Below are positions 13,453-20,759 of a DNA stretch of 20,759 nucleotides, one piece after another. Every line of letters starts with the position of its first letter. The stretch's first letter is position 1. The notes below the pieces were generated by a model, which saw only the letters and a list, made by a program, of their open reading frames with translations, was not told the DNA's origin and made no database searches. Position numbers and translations under genes: made by a program. The DNA is from UBA791 sp963602355 (GTDB lineage Bacteria > Cyanobacteriota > Vampirovibrionia > Gastranaerophilales > Gastranaerophilaceae): contig CAVCIU010000029.1 in the NCBI GenBank assembly GCA_963602355.1, forward strand, positions 1-20,759. Direction: 5' to 3'.

Positions 13453-16400
13453 TTAATCAACTGAGAAAATTTCTTTAATATCGTCTAAAGTTAATGACTT
13501 AGTGATGTTTCTATCAACTGAAATTACGTTATCAACTAAATCACGTTTAATAGATTTAAGTTTTTGAATTTTTTCTTCAACAGTATTTTTAGTAATAAGT
13601 CTATAAACGAATACTTTTTTAGTTTGACCGATACGGTAAGCACGGTCAGTAGCTTGGTCTTCAACAGCAGGGTTCCACCATGGGTCGTAGTGGATAACGT
13701 AATCTGCGCCTGTTAAGTTCAAACCAGTACCACCGGCTTTCAAGCTGATTAAGAAGATTGGAATACTTGTTGAAGAGTTAAATCTTTCAACAGCACCTTG
13801 TCTGTCTTTTGTTTTACCAGTCAAGTATTCGTAAGGAATTCCAGAACGTTCTAACCAATCTTTGATAATATCTAACATATCAACGAATTGGCTGAATAAT
13901 AATATTCTGTGTCCTTCTGAGATAATTTGTTCTAACATGCCTTTCAAGTGTTCAAATTTACCTGAAGGAATCATGCCCTTAACATTTTCTTTGTCGTAAA
14001 GTCTAGGGTGGCAACAGATTTGACGTAATCTAAGCAATGCAGAGAAGATTGATAATCTGCTCTTTTCAAGACCGTTTTGCTCAATAGATTTGAACAATTC
14101 TTCTTTTGTGCTATCAAGAACGTCAAGATAGAAGTCTTTTTGCTCTGGAGTAAGTTCACAGTATGCAATGTTTTCAACTTTATCTGGCAAGTCTTTTGCA
14201 ACATCACGTTTCATACGACGTAAGATGAATGGGAAGATTTGAAGTTTAAGACGTTTTTCAACTGTCTTATCTTGTCTTTCCATGATTGGATTAACGTATC
14301 TATAATTGAATTCAGCAACATTGAACAAGAAACCTGGCATTAAGAAATCGAATACAGACCATAATTCTTCAAGTCTGTTTTCAATTGGTGTACCAGAAAG
14401 TGCTAATCTGTGTTCTGATTTTAATTGTTTTACTGATTGAGCTGTTTGGCTCATTGCGTTTTTGATGTTTTGAGATTCATCTAAGATAACATATCTAAAC
14501 TCGTATTTTTGTAATTCTTCGATATCACGTCTTACAAGTGCATAACTTGTGATTACGACGTCATATTCGGGAATTTTTTCAAATAAATTCTTTCTTTCTA
14601 CACCAGAAAGTTTTAAGCATGTTAAAGTTGGTGCGAATTTTTGAATTTCTGATTCCCAGTTAAATACAACTGTTGTCGGTGCAATTACTAAAACAGGTTT
14701 GCTACCGTCTTCTTCTTTTGCTTTTTGAATTAATGCAAGTGCTTGAAGAGTTTTACCAAGACCCATATCATCAGCAAGAATACCGTTTAAGCCGTATTTG
14801 TACATAAACCATAACCAGCCAAAACCTTTTTGTTGGTATTCACGGAAGGTTGCGTTAATGCCTTTTGGTAATGCAACATCGCCACCTGTTGAGAAGGTTG
14901 AAATTTGATTCCAAAATTCTTCAAATTTTTTGCTCATTACAAGTTCAAAGTTTTGGTTTTTAAGTTCTGTTACCAAGCCTGCACGATATGTTTTTACAAC
15001 AAATTCGTTTTCGTTGTTTCTGTATGCGTCAAATGAGTTGAAGGATTTCATCATTGCATAAATGTTTTCTGCAGGATATTCTACAAAACCTAAACTTCTA
15101 ATTCTTGCATATTTTTCATTGCTTTGAATTGTTTCGTAAATATCGTCAAAGTTGATAATTTCGTCGCCAACTTGACCATATAATTTAATAACAAAACTGT
15201 CTTTTTCTGTTTCAGAAAAATCAATTTTTGCACACATTTTGAATGGCTCTTCCATAATTTTGAAGAAGCTCATGTCGTCTTTTTCTTCAAATACCCAACC
15301 GTCGCCGGCTTTGTTCATATAATAATTATAGAAATTGATTGCATCTTCTTTTTCTAATGCTAAGTTGTTTGTTTGCATTGGAACAAATTTACATGCCAAA
15401 AGCATTTGATATGCTTGATATTCGTGTTCTAAATTTCTCTTAACCCAGTAGATTAAATCTTCTTCTGGTTTTTTAATTGTTACGTATGGAGATTTATCTT
15501 GTTTAGAAAATGGAACTCTAACTCCGTCGTATTCAAATTCTAAAGATGCTTTTAATGATTGGTCGTAGTCGATACCTAAAGTAACAATGTTTTTAGGCGG
15601 ACGTTGTTCAAGCATTAACTTGCTAATTGTTTCAGAAATTTCTACATCAATTTTTTCACGTAACTTTGGTAGTTCTTCGTAAATAAATTTACCGCCTTCT
15701 GCATCTTTTAAGTCTGTAAATGTTTGTTTAAGAAGGTTTTGAGGTAAAACATTCATTGGAACATTTGTAGGGAACATGATGTTTTTGTATCTGCCCCATT
15801 TGATTTGACGTGAAAAATATCTAACCTCTTCAAAAGGTATTTCTTCATCAGAATCTGGTCTTTTCCATGATAATGCAAGCATAATTGTACCGGCAGTTGA
15901 ACTATTTACTGATAATACAATTCTCCATTCATCTTTGACGAATTTTAATCTTTGTTTTGTTCTTTCATCAAGAACTTCATCAGCCAAAGCTAATAATGGG
16001 AATATTGGTGCGCATTTTGCAATTGGAATGTCGTACCAACCAGCTTTTTTATCTTGGCGAGATAGTTTTAGTAAATTTTTGAAAATTTCAACTTCTGCAA
16101 GTTGAGAATTATTTAATTTAAAATTAGGGTCATTTTTTTGAGCTTCCATTAATGCCATAAGAATAGGCTCAATTGCTCTTACAACCTTACCTGTAGAACG
16201 AGACATTACAAGCACTGAAAAGAAATTAGGTTTTCTTTTTGGGTTGAAGTGAAAAATGTAATTACCAGTTGGAGGTTCTGTTAGAGCTGTATTTTCGTCT
16301 GGATAATCAAAATCCATGCCAAATTTTGTTTCTAGCCAATCCTCATAAGCATGGTCGTTGATAGCTTTTATTGCAACTGCAACGGCATGTTTACACCATT

Positions 16401-16626
16401 CTTCTTTTAATGGACAGTTACAACGAGCTTCCACTTTATTCTTTTTGAAAATTAAATCTGTGCTATACGCATCTTGGAAATTACCTTTAACTTTACCTTT
16501 GTAGAAATTCTTTTCAGGATAAGCTTCAAGCACCATGTTGTTTGTATAGTACTCATAACCTCTTCGCCAGCTACCTGCCGAAGCATTTTCTTTTAAAAAT
16601 TTGTAATTAAATTCAGAATTACTCAT
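13453..16626 (-). CDS. SWI2/SNF2-family helicase with N-terminal SWIM zinc finger
   Basis: This protein of about 1057 aa (1066 if the upstream GTG at 16653 is used) is a superfamily-2 DNA translocase. Near residues 60-85 lies a SWIM finger (CNCPLKEEWCKHAVA). A long middle region of the bacterial SNF2-associated type follows. The motor in the last about 450 residues shows motif I DDMGLGKT, II DESQNIKN, III SGTPIENRLEELWSVFDFL, IV-V LFSQFVDMLDIIKDWL and LISLKAGGTGLNLTGAD, and VI DQATDRAYRIGQ. Such proteins remodel protein-DNA complexes or help recycle stalled RNA polymerase. I prefer the ATG at 16626 because the SWIM region starts soon after; neither start has a clear ribosome binding site. It heads the group SNF2-HerA-like-MlaD-upp. 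Confidence 0.93.
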   Translation of the reverse strand: MSNSEFNYKFLKENASAGSWRRGYEYYTNNMVLEAYPEKNFYKGKVKGNFQDAYSTDLIFKKNKVEARCNCPLKEEWCKHAVAVAIKAINDHAYEDWLETKFGMDFDYPDENTALTEPPTGNYIFHFNPKRKPNFFSVLVMSRSTGKVVRAIEPILMALMEAQKNDPNFKLNNSQLAEVEIFKNLLKLSRQDKKAGWYDIPIAKCAPIFPLLALADEVLDERTKQRLKFVKDEWRIVLSVNSSTAGTIMLALSWKRPDSDEEIPFEEVRYFSRQIKWGRYKNIMFPTNVPMNVLPQNLLKQTFTDLKDAEGGKFIYEELPKLREKIDVEISETISKLMLEQRPPKNIVTLGIDYDQSLKASLEFEYDGVRVPFSKQDKSPYVTIKKPEEDLIYWVKRNLEHEYQAYQMLLACKFVPMQTNNLALEKEDAINFYNYYMNKAGDGWVFEEKDDMSFFKIMEEPFKMCAKIDFSETEKDSFVIKLYGQVGDEIINFDDIYETIQSNEKYARIRSLGFVEYPAENIYAMMKSFNSFDAYRNNENEFVVKTYRAGLVTELKNQNFELVMSKKFEEFWNQISTFSTGGDVALPKGINATFREYQQKGFGWLWFMYKYGLNGILADDMGLGKTLQALALIQKAKEEDGSKPVLVIAPTTVVFNWESEIQKFAPTLTCLKLSGVERKNLFEKIPEYDVVITSYALVRRDIEELQKYEFRYVILDESQNIKNAMSQTAQSVKQLKSEHRLALSGTPIENRLEELWSVFDFLMPGFLFNVAEFNYRYVNPIMERQDKTVEKRLKLQIFPFILRRMKRDVAKDLPDKVENIAYCELTPEQKDFYLDVLDSTKEELFKSIEQNGLEKSRLSIFSALLRLRQICCHPRLYDKENVKGMIPSGKFEHLKGMLEQIISEGHRILLFSQFVDMLDIIKDWLERSGIPYEYLTGKTKDRQGAVERFNSSTSIPIFLISLKAGGTGLNLTGADYVIHYDPWWNPAVEDQATDRAYRIGQTKKVFVYRLITKNTVEEKIQKLKSIKRDLVDNVISVDRNITKSLTLDDIKEIFSVD

Positions 16627-16749
16627 GTAGTGTGGAGTATCTCTTTCTTTCACTTCAATAAGGCTATCAATAAACGATTAAAAGTTTATACCTCAAAAAT
16701 CGTATGTTCATTATTGCACGAAAAATTTTAAAGTGCAAGTTCTTAATGA

Positions 16750-16890
16750 TAGTGAGTAGTGAATAGATGTTGTTTTTATGTCATGCTGAACTTGATTCAG
16801 CATCTGAAAAACGAACCTTTTTACATTCAAAGACTTCAGATTCCGGATCGGAGTCCGGAATGACAAACTAATAATCTTTACTGCTCACTA
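16750..16890. repeat. Intergenic MITE-like repeat with a four-way-junction core
   Basis: Imperfect terminal inverted repeats (16750-16763 against 16877-16890, 12 of 14 matching) enclose a core in which four stems abut with no unpaired base. They are 16779-16784 with 16860-16865 (TGTCAT/ATGACA), GCTGAA 16785-16790 with 16796-16801, ATCTGAA 16802-16808 with 16835-16841, and TCCGGA 16842-16847 with 16854-16859. Words such as GTCATGCTGAA and TCCGGAATGACA are, as I recall, common in dispersed intergenic repeats of several bacterial groups. It fills the gap between the divergent SNF2 and radical-SAM genes. Confidence 0.75.
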
Positions 16891-16898
16891 ACTCCTAC

Positions 16899-16927
16899 TT
16901 TACAAAGTATCACGATTGTGTGATAAT
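16899..16927 (+). promoter_or_regulatory. Promoter of the radical-SAM gene
   Basis: TTTACA (16899-16904) and GATAAT (16922-16927) are 17 bp apart, with TG at 16919-16920 making an extended -10. AGAAGGAA precedes the ATG at 16949. It is one of the best-matching promoters in the window. Confidence 0.6.
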
Positions 16928-16948
16928 TCTCACGAAAGAAGGAATTTA

Positions 16949-17572
16949 ATGTCAGATAAATACGTTTATTCTATTACCCAAGAAAATCCCGAAACAATAT
17001 ACATTAATCTTACGAATAAATGTACAAATAATTGTGTCTTCTGTATTAGAGATAATGAACATGCCATAAAAGGTGATGATTTGTGGTTATCTAGTGAAGA
17101 CGTTACTTTTGACATGGTTAAAGAGCAGTTGAAACCTTTCACAAATATGAAGGAAGTAGTATTTTGTGGATACGGCGAACCTACTATTAAATTAAATTTG
17201 TTAAAAGAAGTAGCAAAATATTTGAAATCTAAAAATGCTGGTATTAAAATAAGAATAAACACAAACGGTCAAGGTAACTTGATTAATCACAAAGACATAA
17301 TTCCTGAATTGAAAAATCTAGTTGACGAAATGTCTGTTAGCTTGAACGCTTCTACAAATGAAGATTACATGAAGATAAGCGGTTGCAAAAACGAAAAAGC
17401 TTACGAAAGTGTAAAAAACTTTATTAAAGAATGTGTTGAAAACGATATTCCAACAACAGCAACGGTTGTAGTAGGTTTTGAAGATTACAAAGTTGATGTT
17501 GATGAATGTGAAAAAATTGCAAAACAAGCCGGTGCTAATTTTAGAGTTAGACAATGGCTTAAAGGATACTAA
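16949..17572 (+). CDS. Radical SAM protein, TatD-associated type
   Basis: This 207-aa short radical-SAM protein has the cluster motif CTNNCVFC (C-x3-C-x2-C) after YINLTNKC. It then shows VVFCGYGEPTIKL, the SAM-contacting GEP motif, RINTNGQGNL, and MSVSLNAS. This pattern matches the family described as TatD-associated radical SAM proteins, whose reaction is unknown. The chosen ATG has AGAAGGAA 8 nt upstream; an earlier in-frame start at 16916 lies within the promoter and is rejected. No tatD gene is in the window, so the usual partner is missing locally. The acetate-CoA ligase gene follows 46 bp downstream. Confidence 0.85.
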   Translation: MSDKYVYSITQENPETIYINLTNKCTNNCVFCIRDNEHAIKGDDLWLSSEDVTFDMVKEQLKPFTNMKEVVFCGYGEPTIKLNLLKEVAKYLKSKNAGIKIRINTNGQGNLINHKDIIPELKNLVDEMSVSLNASTNEDYMKISGCKNEKAYESVKNFIKECVENDIPTTATVVVGFEDYKVDVDECEKIAKQAGANFRVRQWLKGY

Positions 17573-17580
17573 AAAATAAT

Positions 17581-17606
17581 TGTTATAAAATATATATATT
17601 AAAGGA
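17581..17606 (+). promoter_or_regulatory. -10 element upstream of the acetate-CoA ligase gene
   Basis: TG-T-TATAAA (17581-17589) is an extended -10 about 30 nt before the ATG, and a purine-rich ribosome binding site (AAGGAAGG) starts at 17602. No convincing -35 is visible. Confidence 0.5.
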
Positions 17607-17618
17607 AGGTAGGACAAT

Positions 17619-19781
17619 ATGGCACAATTATTAGACAAAATCATGAAACCAAAATCAATTGCCGTTGTTGGTGCTTCTACAAAAGAACACACAATTGGTT
17701 CTGATATCATGAAAAGATTACAAGAATACAATTTCAATGGTAAAATTTTCCCAATCAACCCAAAAGGTGGTATCATTGAAGGTTTACAAGCTTATACAAG
17801 CGTAAATGAAGTTCCTGAAGATATCGATTTAGCAATCATCGTTGTTAACTCAAAATTCGTTTTAGGTACAATTGACCAATGTAACGAAAAAGGTATCAAA
17901 GGTGTATGTATCATCACTGCTGGTTTCAAAGAAACTGGTAAAGAAGGTGCAGAACTTGAAAAACAATTAGTTGAAAAATTAAACGGTTATGGCATGAGAT
18001 GTGTAGGTCCAAACTGCTTAGGTGTTGTAAACACTGATCCAGAAGTTAGAATGGACGGTTGCTTCGCTGAATCACTTCCAGAAAGAGGAAACATTGGTTT
18101 CGTTTCTCAATCAGGTGCTTTAGGTGGCGGTATCTTAAACATCTTAAAAGACTTAAACTTAGGTTTTGCTCAATTCATTTCAATCGGTAACCAAGCTGAT
18201 GTTAACGCAGAAACAGCTTTAGAATACTGGGAAAATGAAAAAGACGTAGAACAAATCTTGTTATACATGGAATCAATCCAAAACCCAGCTAACTTCAGAA
18301 AATTAGCTACAAGAATTTCTAAGAAAAAACCTATCCTAGCTTTAAAAGCTGGTCGTTCAGCAGCTGGTGCTTCAGCAGCTTCTTCTCACACTGGTTCTTT
18401 AGCTGGTGCTGATAAAGCAGCTAACGCATTACTTGCTCAATCAGGTGTTATCAGAGAATACTCTTTGAAAAACTTATTCTCAACAGCAAAAGTATTTGCT
18501 AACTGTCCAATTCCAAAAGGAAACAGAGTAGCAATCATCACTAACTCAGGTGGTCCTGGTATCATGGCTACAGATGCTATTTGCGAATACGGTATGGAAA
18601 TTGCTAAAATTACAGACGAAACAAAAGAAAAATTAAGAAGTTTCTTACCAGCAGCAGCTTCTGTTAAAAACCCAATCGATATGATTGCATCAGCACCAAT
18701 CGAACACTACAAAGAAACATTAAAAACAGTTATCGCTGATGAAAATGTTGATATGATTATGGTTATCTACTTACCATTCTTAGGTTTGAAAGATATCGAT
18801 GTTGCTAAAGCAGTTATGGAAATCAAAGCTCAACACCCAGAAAAACCAGTTATCGGTGTATTCATGACTAAATCAGAATTCTTCACAGCATTATCAGATA
18901 TGGACGTTAACATGCCATTCTTTATGTATGCTGAAGAAGCAGCTGAAGGTTTCATGAGATTAGACCAACAAAGAAAATGGGTTGAAAGACCAGAAGGCAA
19001 AATCCCTTGCTACGATGTAGACAGAGAAAGAGCTGAAAAAATTATGTATGCTGCATTGAAAGAAGACAGAGCTCAATTAACAACTCGTGAATCTATCGAT
19101 GTATTAGATGCTTACGGTATCAGAGTATGTAAATCTGGTTTCGCAACAAACGAAGAAGAAGTTGCTCAATTAGGTAACTCAATCGGCTACCCAGTTGTTA
19201 TGAAAATGACTTCTAAAACAACTTCTCACAAAACAGATGTTGGCGGTGTAAGAGTTAACATTCAATCAGAAGAACAATTAAGAGCTGAATACAAAGACTT
19301 ACTTTCTAAATTAGAAGAAAAAGGTCTTTTAGACGGTCTTGAAGGTGTTATCATTCAAGAAATGGTTAAAGGTAACAGAGAAATGGTTTGCGGTATCGCA
19401 ACTGACCCTCAATACGGCCCAATGATGATGTTTGGCTTAGGTGGTGTATTCATCGAAGTTATGAAAGACGTAACTTTCAGAATCGCTCCATTGACTGACG
19501 TTGATGCTGATGAAATGATTAAATCAGTTAAAGCATACAAATTATTACAAGGTGCTAGAGGTACAACACCTGCTCAAATGGATCAAATCCAAGAAACATT
19601 GTTGAGATTATCTCAATTAGTTTCTGATTACAAATTCATCGATGAATTAGATATTAACCCATTGTTAGTATCTGAAAAAACAGGTGAAGGTATTGCAGTA
19701 GACGGACGTATCAAAGTTCGTTTAGAAGAAGCTAAACAAGCACTTGGTTTAACTTGTTGTTCTTGCGGTTGTAACGCATAA
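17619..19781 (+). CDS. Acetate-CoA ligase (ADP-forming), fused alpha and beta subunits
   Basis: This 720-aa enzyme converts an acyl-CoA (normally acetyl-CoA) plus ADP and phosphate to the acid, ATP and CoA, a substrate-level phosphorylation step in fermentation. Domains in order: CoA-binding Rossmann domain (about 5-130, SIAVVGAST), succinyl-CoA-synthetase-like ligase domains (GPNCLGVVN; FVSQSGALGGG; SSHTGSLAG with the phosphohistidine near residue 256), and a C-terminal ATP-grasp domain (about 490-705, MKMTSKTTSHKTDVGGV, and FGLGGVFIEVMKDV). The chain ends with TCCSCGCNA, four Cys in six positions, unusual for the family. Codon choice (AAC, TTC, GGT, ATC rich) is more biased than in neighbouring genes, suggesting high expression. 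It has a good ribosome binding site and a strong terminator. Confidence 0.93.
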   Translation: MAQLLDKIMKPKSIAVVGASTKEHTIGSDIMKRLQEYNFNGKIFPINPKGGIIEGLQAYTSVNEVPEDIDLAIIVVNSKFVLGTIDQCNEKGIKGVCIITAGFKETGKEGAELEKQLVEKLNGYGMRCVGPNCLGVVNTDPEVRMDGCFAESLPERGNIGFVSQSGALGGGILNILKDLNLGFAQFISIGNQADVNAETALEYWENEKDVEQILLYMESIQNPANFRKLATRISKKKPILALKAGRSAAGASAASSHTGSLAGADKAANALLAQSGVIREYSLKNLFSTAKVFANCPIPKGNRVAIITNSGGPGIMATDAICEYGMEIAKITDETKEKLRSFLPAAASVKNPIDMIASAPIEHYKETLKTVIADENVDMIMVIYLPFLGLKDIDVAKAVMEIKAQHPEKPVIGVFMTKSEFFTALSDMDVNMPFFMYAEEAAEGFMRLDQQRKWVERPEGKIPCYDVDRERAEKIMYAALKEDRAQLTTRESIDVLDAYGIRVCKSGFATNEEEVAQLGNSIGYPVVMKMTSKTTSHKTDVGGVRVNIQSEEQLRAEYKDLLSKLEEKGLLDGLEGVIIQEMVKGNREMVCGIATDPQYGPMMMFGLGGVFIEVMKDVTFRIAPLTDVDADEMIKSVKAYKLLQGARGTTPAQMDQIQETLLRLSQLVSDYKFIDELDINPLLVSEKTGEGIAVDGRIKVRLEEAKQALGLTCCSCGCNA

Positions 19782-19799
19782 TAACGGGTGATAATTTTC

Positions 19800-19837
19800 A
19801 AGAGGGCGAACACAGAATGTGTTCGCCCTCTTTTTTT
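19800..19837 (+). terminator. Rho-independent terminator after the acetate-CoA ligase gene
   Basis: Bases 19800-19814 and 19818-19832 form a perfect 15-bp stem with loop GAA, followed by five further T. It has the same design as the hairpins at 1336-1378 and 7088-7120. Confidence 0.94.
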
Positions 19838-19876
19838 GATGTAAAATCTATATGTAGGTTGGGGTGGAAACCCAAA
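19836..19876 (+). promoter_or_regulatory. kdsB promoter element and leader hairpin
   Basis: TTGATGTAAAAT (19836-19847) is identical to the 12-mer before the uracil-DNA glycosylase gene. In the leader, TTGGG (19859-19863) pairs with CCCAA (19871-19875) around GTGGAAA, or alternatively GGTT (19857-19860) with AACC (19869-19872). GTAGGTTGGG... with AACCCAA is a word I recall from dispersed hairpin repeats in cyanobacteria and others, so it may be a repeat copy and not a regulator. Confidence 0.45.
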
Positions 19877-19903
19877 TATCATTTAATAAAAAGGACGTGT
19901 GAA

Positions 19904-20629
19904 ATGACAAAAACAGCTATAATTATTCCTGCAAGATACGGTTCTAGCAGATTAGAGGGTAAACCTTTATTAAAAGTAAATGATAAACCGATTATTCAAT
20001 GGGTTTACGAAAAAGCAAAATCTGTAAAAAGTGCAGATGTTGTAATTGTTGCAACTGACGATGAAAGAATTTTTGATGCAGTAAAAGCTTTTGGTGGTGA
20101 AGTTGAAATGACATCAACTGAACACAAATGCGGTAGTGATAGAATTAAAGAAGTCGCTGATAGACACGAAGATTTTGAATATATTATTAATCTTCAAGGT
20201 GATGAACCTATGATTAAACAAGAAATGATTGAAGCAGTTATTGACGGGGTTAAAAACCATAATGCAGACATTTCAACATTGATTAGACCAATTGAAGATA
20301 AAAATGAAGTTGAAAATCCTAATTTAGTTAAATGTGTAATTGACAATAACGGTTTTGCTTTGTATTTCTCACGTTCAAAAATTCCTTTTGAAAGAAAAGA
20401 AAATCCAGCACCATTCTACGGACACATTGGTATTTACGGTTATACAAGAAAAGCTTTAACAACAATGACAACTTCTCCTCAAACACCTCTAGAAATATCA
20501 GAAAGCTTAGAACAATTGAGAGCATTGCAAATGGGTATGAGAATTAAAACTTCAATTGTAAACGAAAAACCAGTAGGTATTGACACAATGGAAGACTTTG
20601 AAAACTTTAAAAAATTAGTAGAAAAATAA
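19904..20629 (+). CDS. kdsB: 3-deoxy-manno-octulosonate cytidylyltransferase (CMP-Kdo synthetase)
   Basis: This 241-aa cytoplasmic enzyme activates Kdo with CTP, giving CMP-Kdo for the inner core of lipopolysaccharide, so the cell probably makes an LPS-bearing outer membrane. Motifs: IIIPARYGSSRLEGKPL at the N-terminus, VIVATDDERI, the CGSDR segment, NLQGDEPMI, YFSRSKIPF, GHIGIYGYTRKAL, and ESLEQLRALQMG with the VNEKPVGIDT end. Length fits the family. The ATG at 19904 is chosen because the family begins there and AAAGGA lies upstream; the longer in-frame extension runs through the terminator. No kdsA/kdsD or other Kdo gene is visible in the window. Confidence 0.96.
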   Translation: MTKTAIIIPARYGSSRLEGKPLLKVNDKPIIQWVYEKAKSVKSADVVIVATDDERIFDAVKAFGGEVEMTSTEHKCGSDRIKEVADRHEDFEYIINLQGDEPMIKQEMIEAVIDGVKNHNADISTLIRPIEDKNEVENPNLVKCVIDNNGFALYFSRSKIPFERKENPAPFYGHIGIYGYTRKALTTMTTSPQTPLEISESLEQLRALQMGMRIKTSIVNEKPVGIDTMEDFENFKKLVEK

Positions 20630-20642
20630 TAAAATATATATC

Positions 20643-20690
20643 CATGTAAAACCCATGATATAGAAGGCTTTTACATGAAAAATTTTTTTC
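20643..20690 (+). terminator. Probable terminator after kdsB
   Basis: CATGTAAAA (20643-20651) pairs with TTTTACATG (20669-20677), with two more C-G pairs (20652-20653 with 20666-20667) across a bulged base. A T-run follows after five A. It is AT-rich and weaker than the others. Confidence 0.55.
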
Positions 20691-20710
20691 AAAAAAAATA
20701 AAAAAAGTAC

Positions 20711-20739
20711 TTGCTTTTTATTCATGTCTAAATTAATAT
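20711..20739 (+). promoter_or_regulatory. Candidate promoter for a gene beyond the window
   Basis: TTGCTT (20711-20716) and TAATAT (20734-20739) are 17 bp apart. No start codon follows before the window ends, so the target is unseen. Confidence 0.4.
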
Positions 20740-20759
20740 ATATTTAAGAAATTTAATAT

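Noticed and set aside
16916..16948. Upstream start for the radical-SAM protein
   Set aside because: The extra residues overlap the -10 promoter element, and the ATG at 16949 has a good ribosome binding site.
19817..19903. N-terminal extension of kdsB
   Set aside because: It begins inside the terminator stem and crosses the promoter; the family sequence starts at 19904 with a ribosome binding site.

Overview
The window is AT-rich chromosomal DNA from a Gram-negative-type bacterium. An outer membrane is implied by a CMP-Kdo synthetase (KdsB) and an MCE/MlaD-type protein. Energy metabolism includes a one-chain ADP-forming acetate-CoA ligase, typical of fermenters. My best guess, from general character and not from any search, is a gut Gastranaerophilales/Melainabacteria-type organism. 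No phage, plasmid or CRISPR genes are visible.

Layout. (1) 1-1331: 3' part of accC, closed by a perfect hairpin terminator. (2) 4172-1416, minus strand: nanE, a ROK kinase (probably nanK), a 72-aa unknown and a UbiA-type prenyltransferase; the last three are chained by 8-nt overlaps. (3) 4220-6987, plus strand: a GT-C-like membrane protein and an M16 peptidase, followed by a compositionally odd hairpin segment. (4) 7137-9130: a 66-aa unknown, a type-4 uracil-DNA glycosylase and two unknown minus-strand genes. The last 53 bp of the glycosylase gene are repeated exactly 814 bp downstream. (5) 9131-9729: an intact tRNA-Arg(ACG) gene surrounded by degenerate copies of itself, one carrying two hairpin insertions, plus an inverted D-arm fragment. 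(6) 16626-9730, minus strand: SWIM-SNF2 helicase, a HerA-like protein with a PcrA-type Tudor tail, an MlaD-like protein and upp. (7) 16750-16890: an intergenic repeat whose core folds on paper into a four-way junction with no unpaired junction base. (8) 16949-20629, plus strand: TatD-associated radical SAM protein, ADP-forming acetate-CoA ligase and kdsB, ending in a candidate promoter for a gene beyond the window.

The protein-coding genes are mostly ordinary housekeeping and envelope functions. The unusual material is non-coding: the tRNA-Arg array with hairpin-interrupted copies, the glycosylase tail duplication next to a further tRNA fragment, and the four-way-junction repeat. Several genes also have a -10 box only 5-8 nt before the start codon and no Shine-Dalgarno sequence, suggesting leaderless mRNAs.
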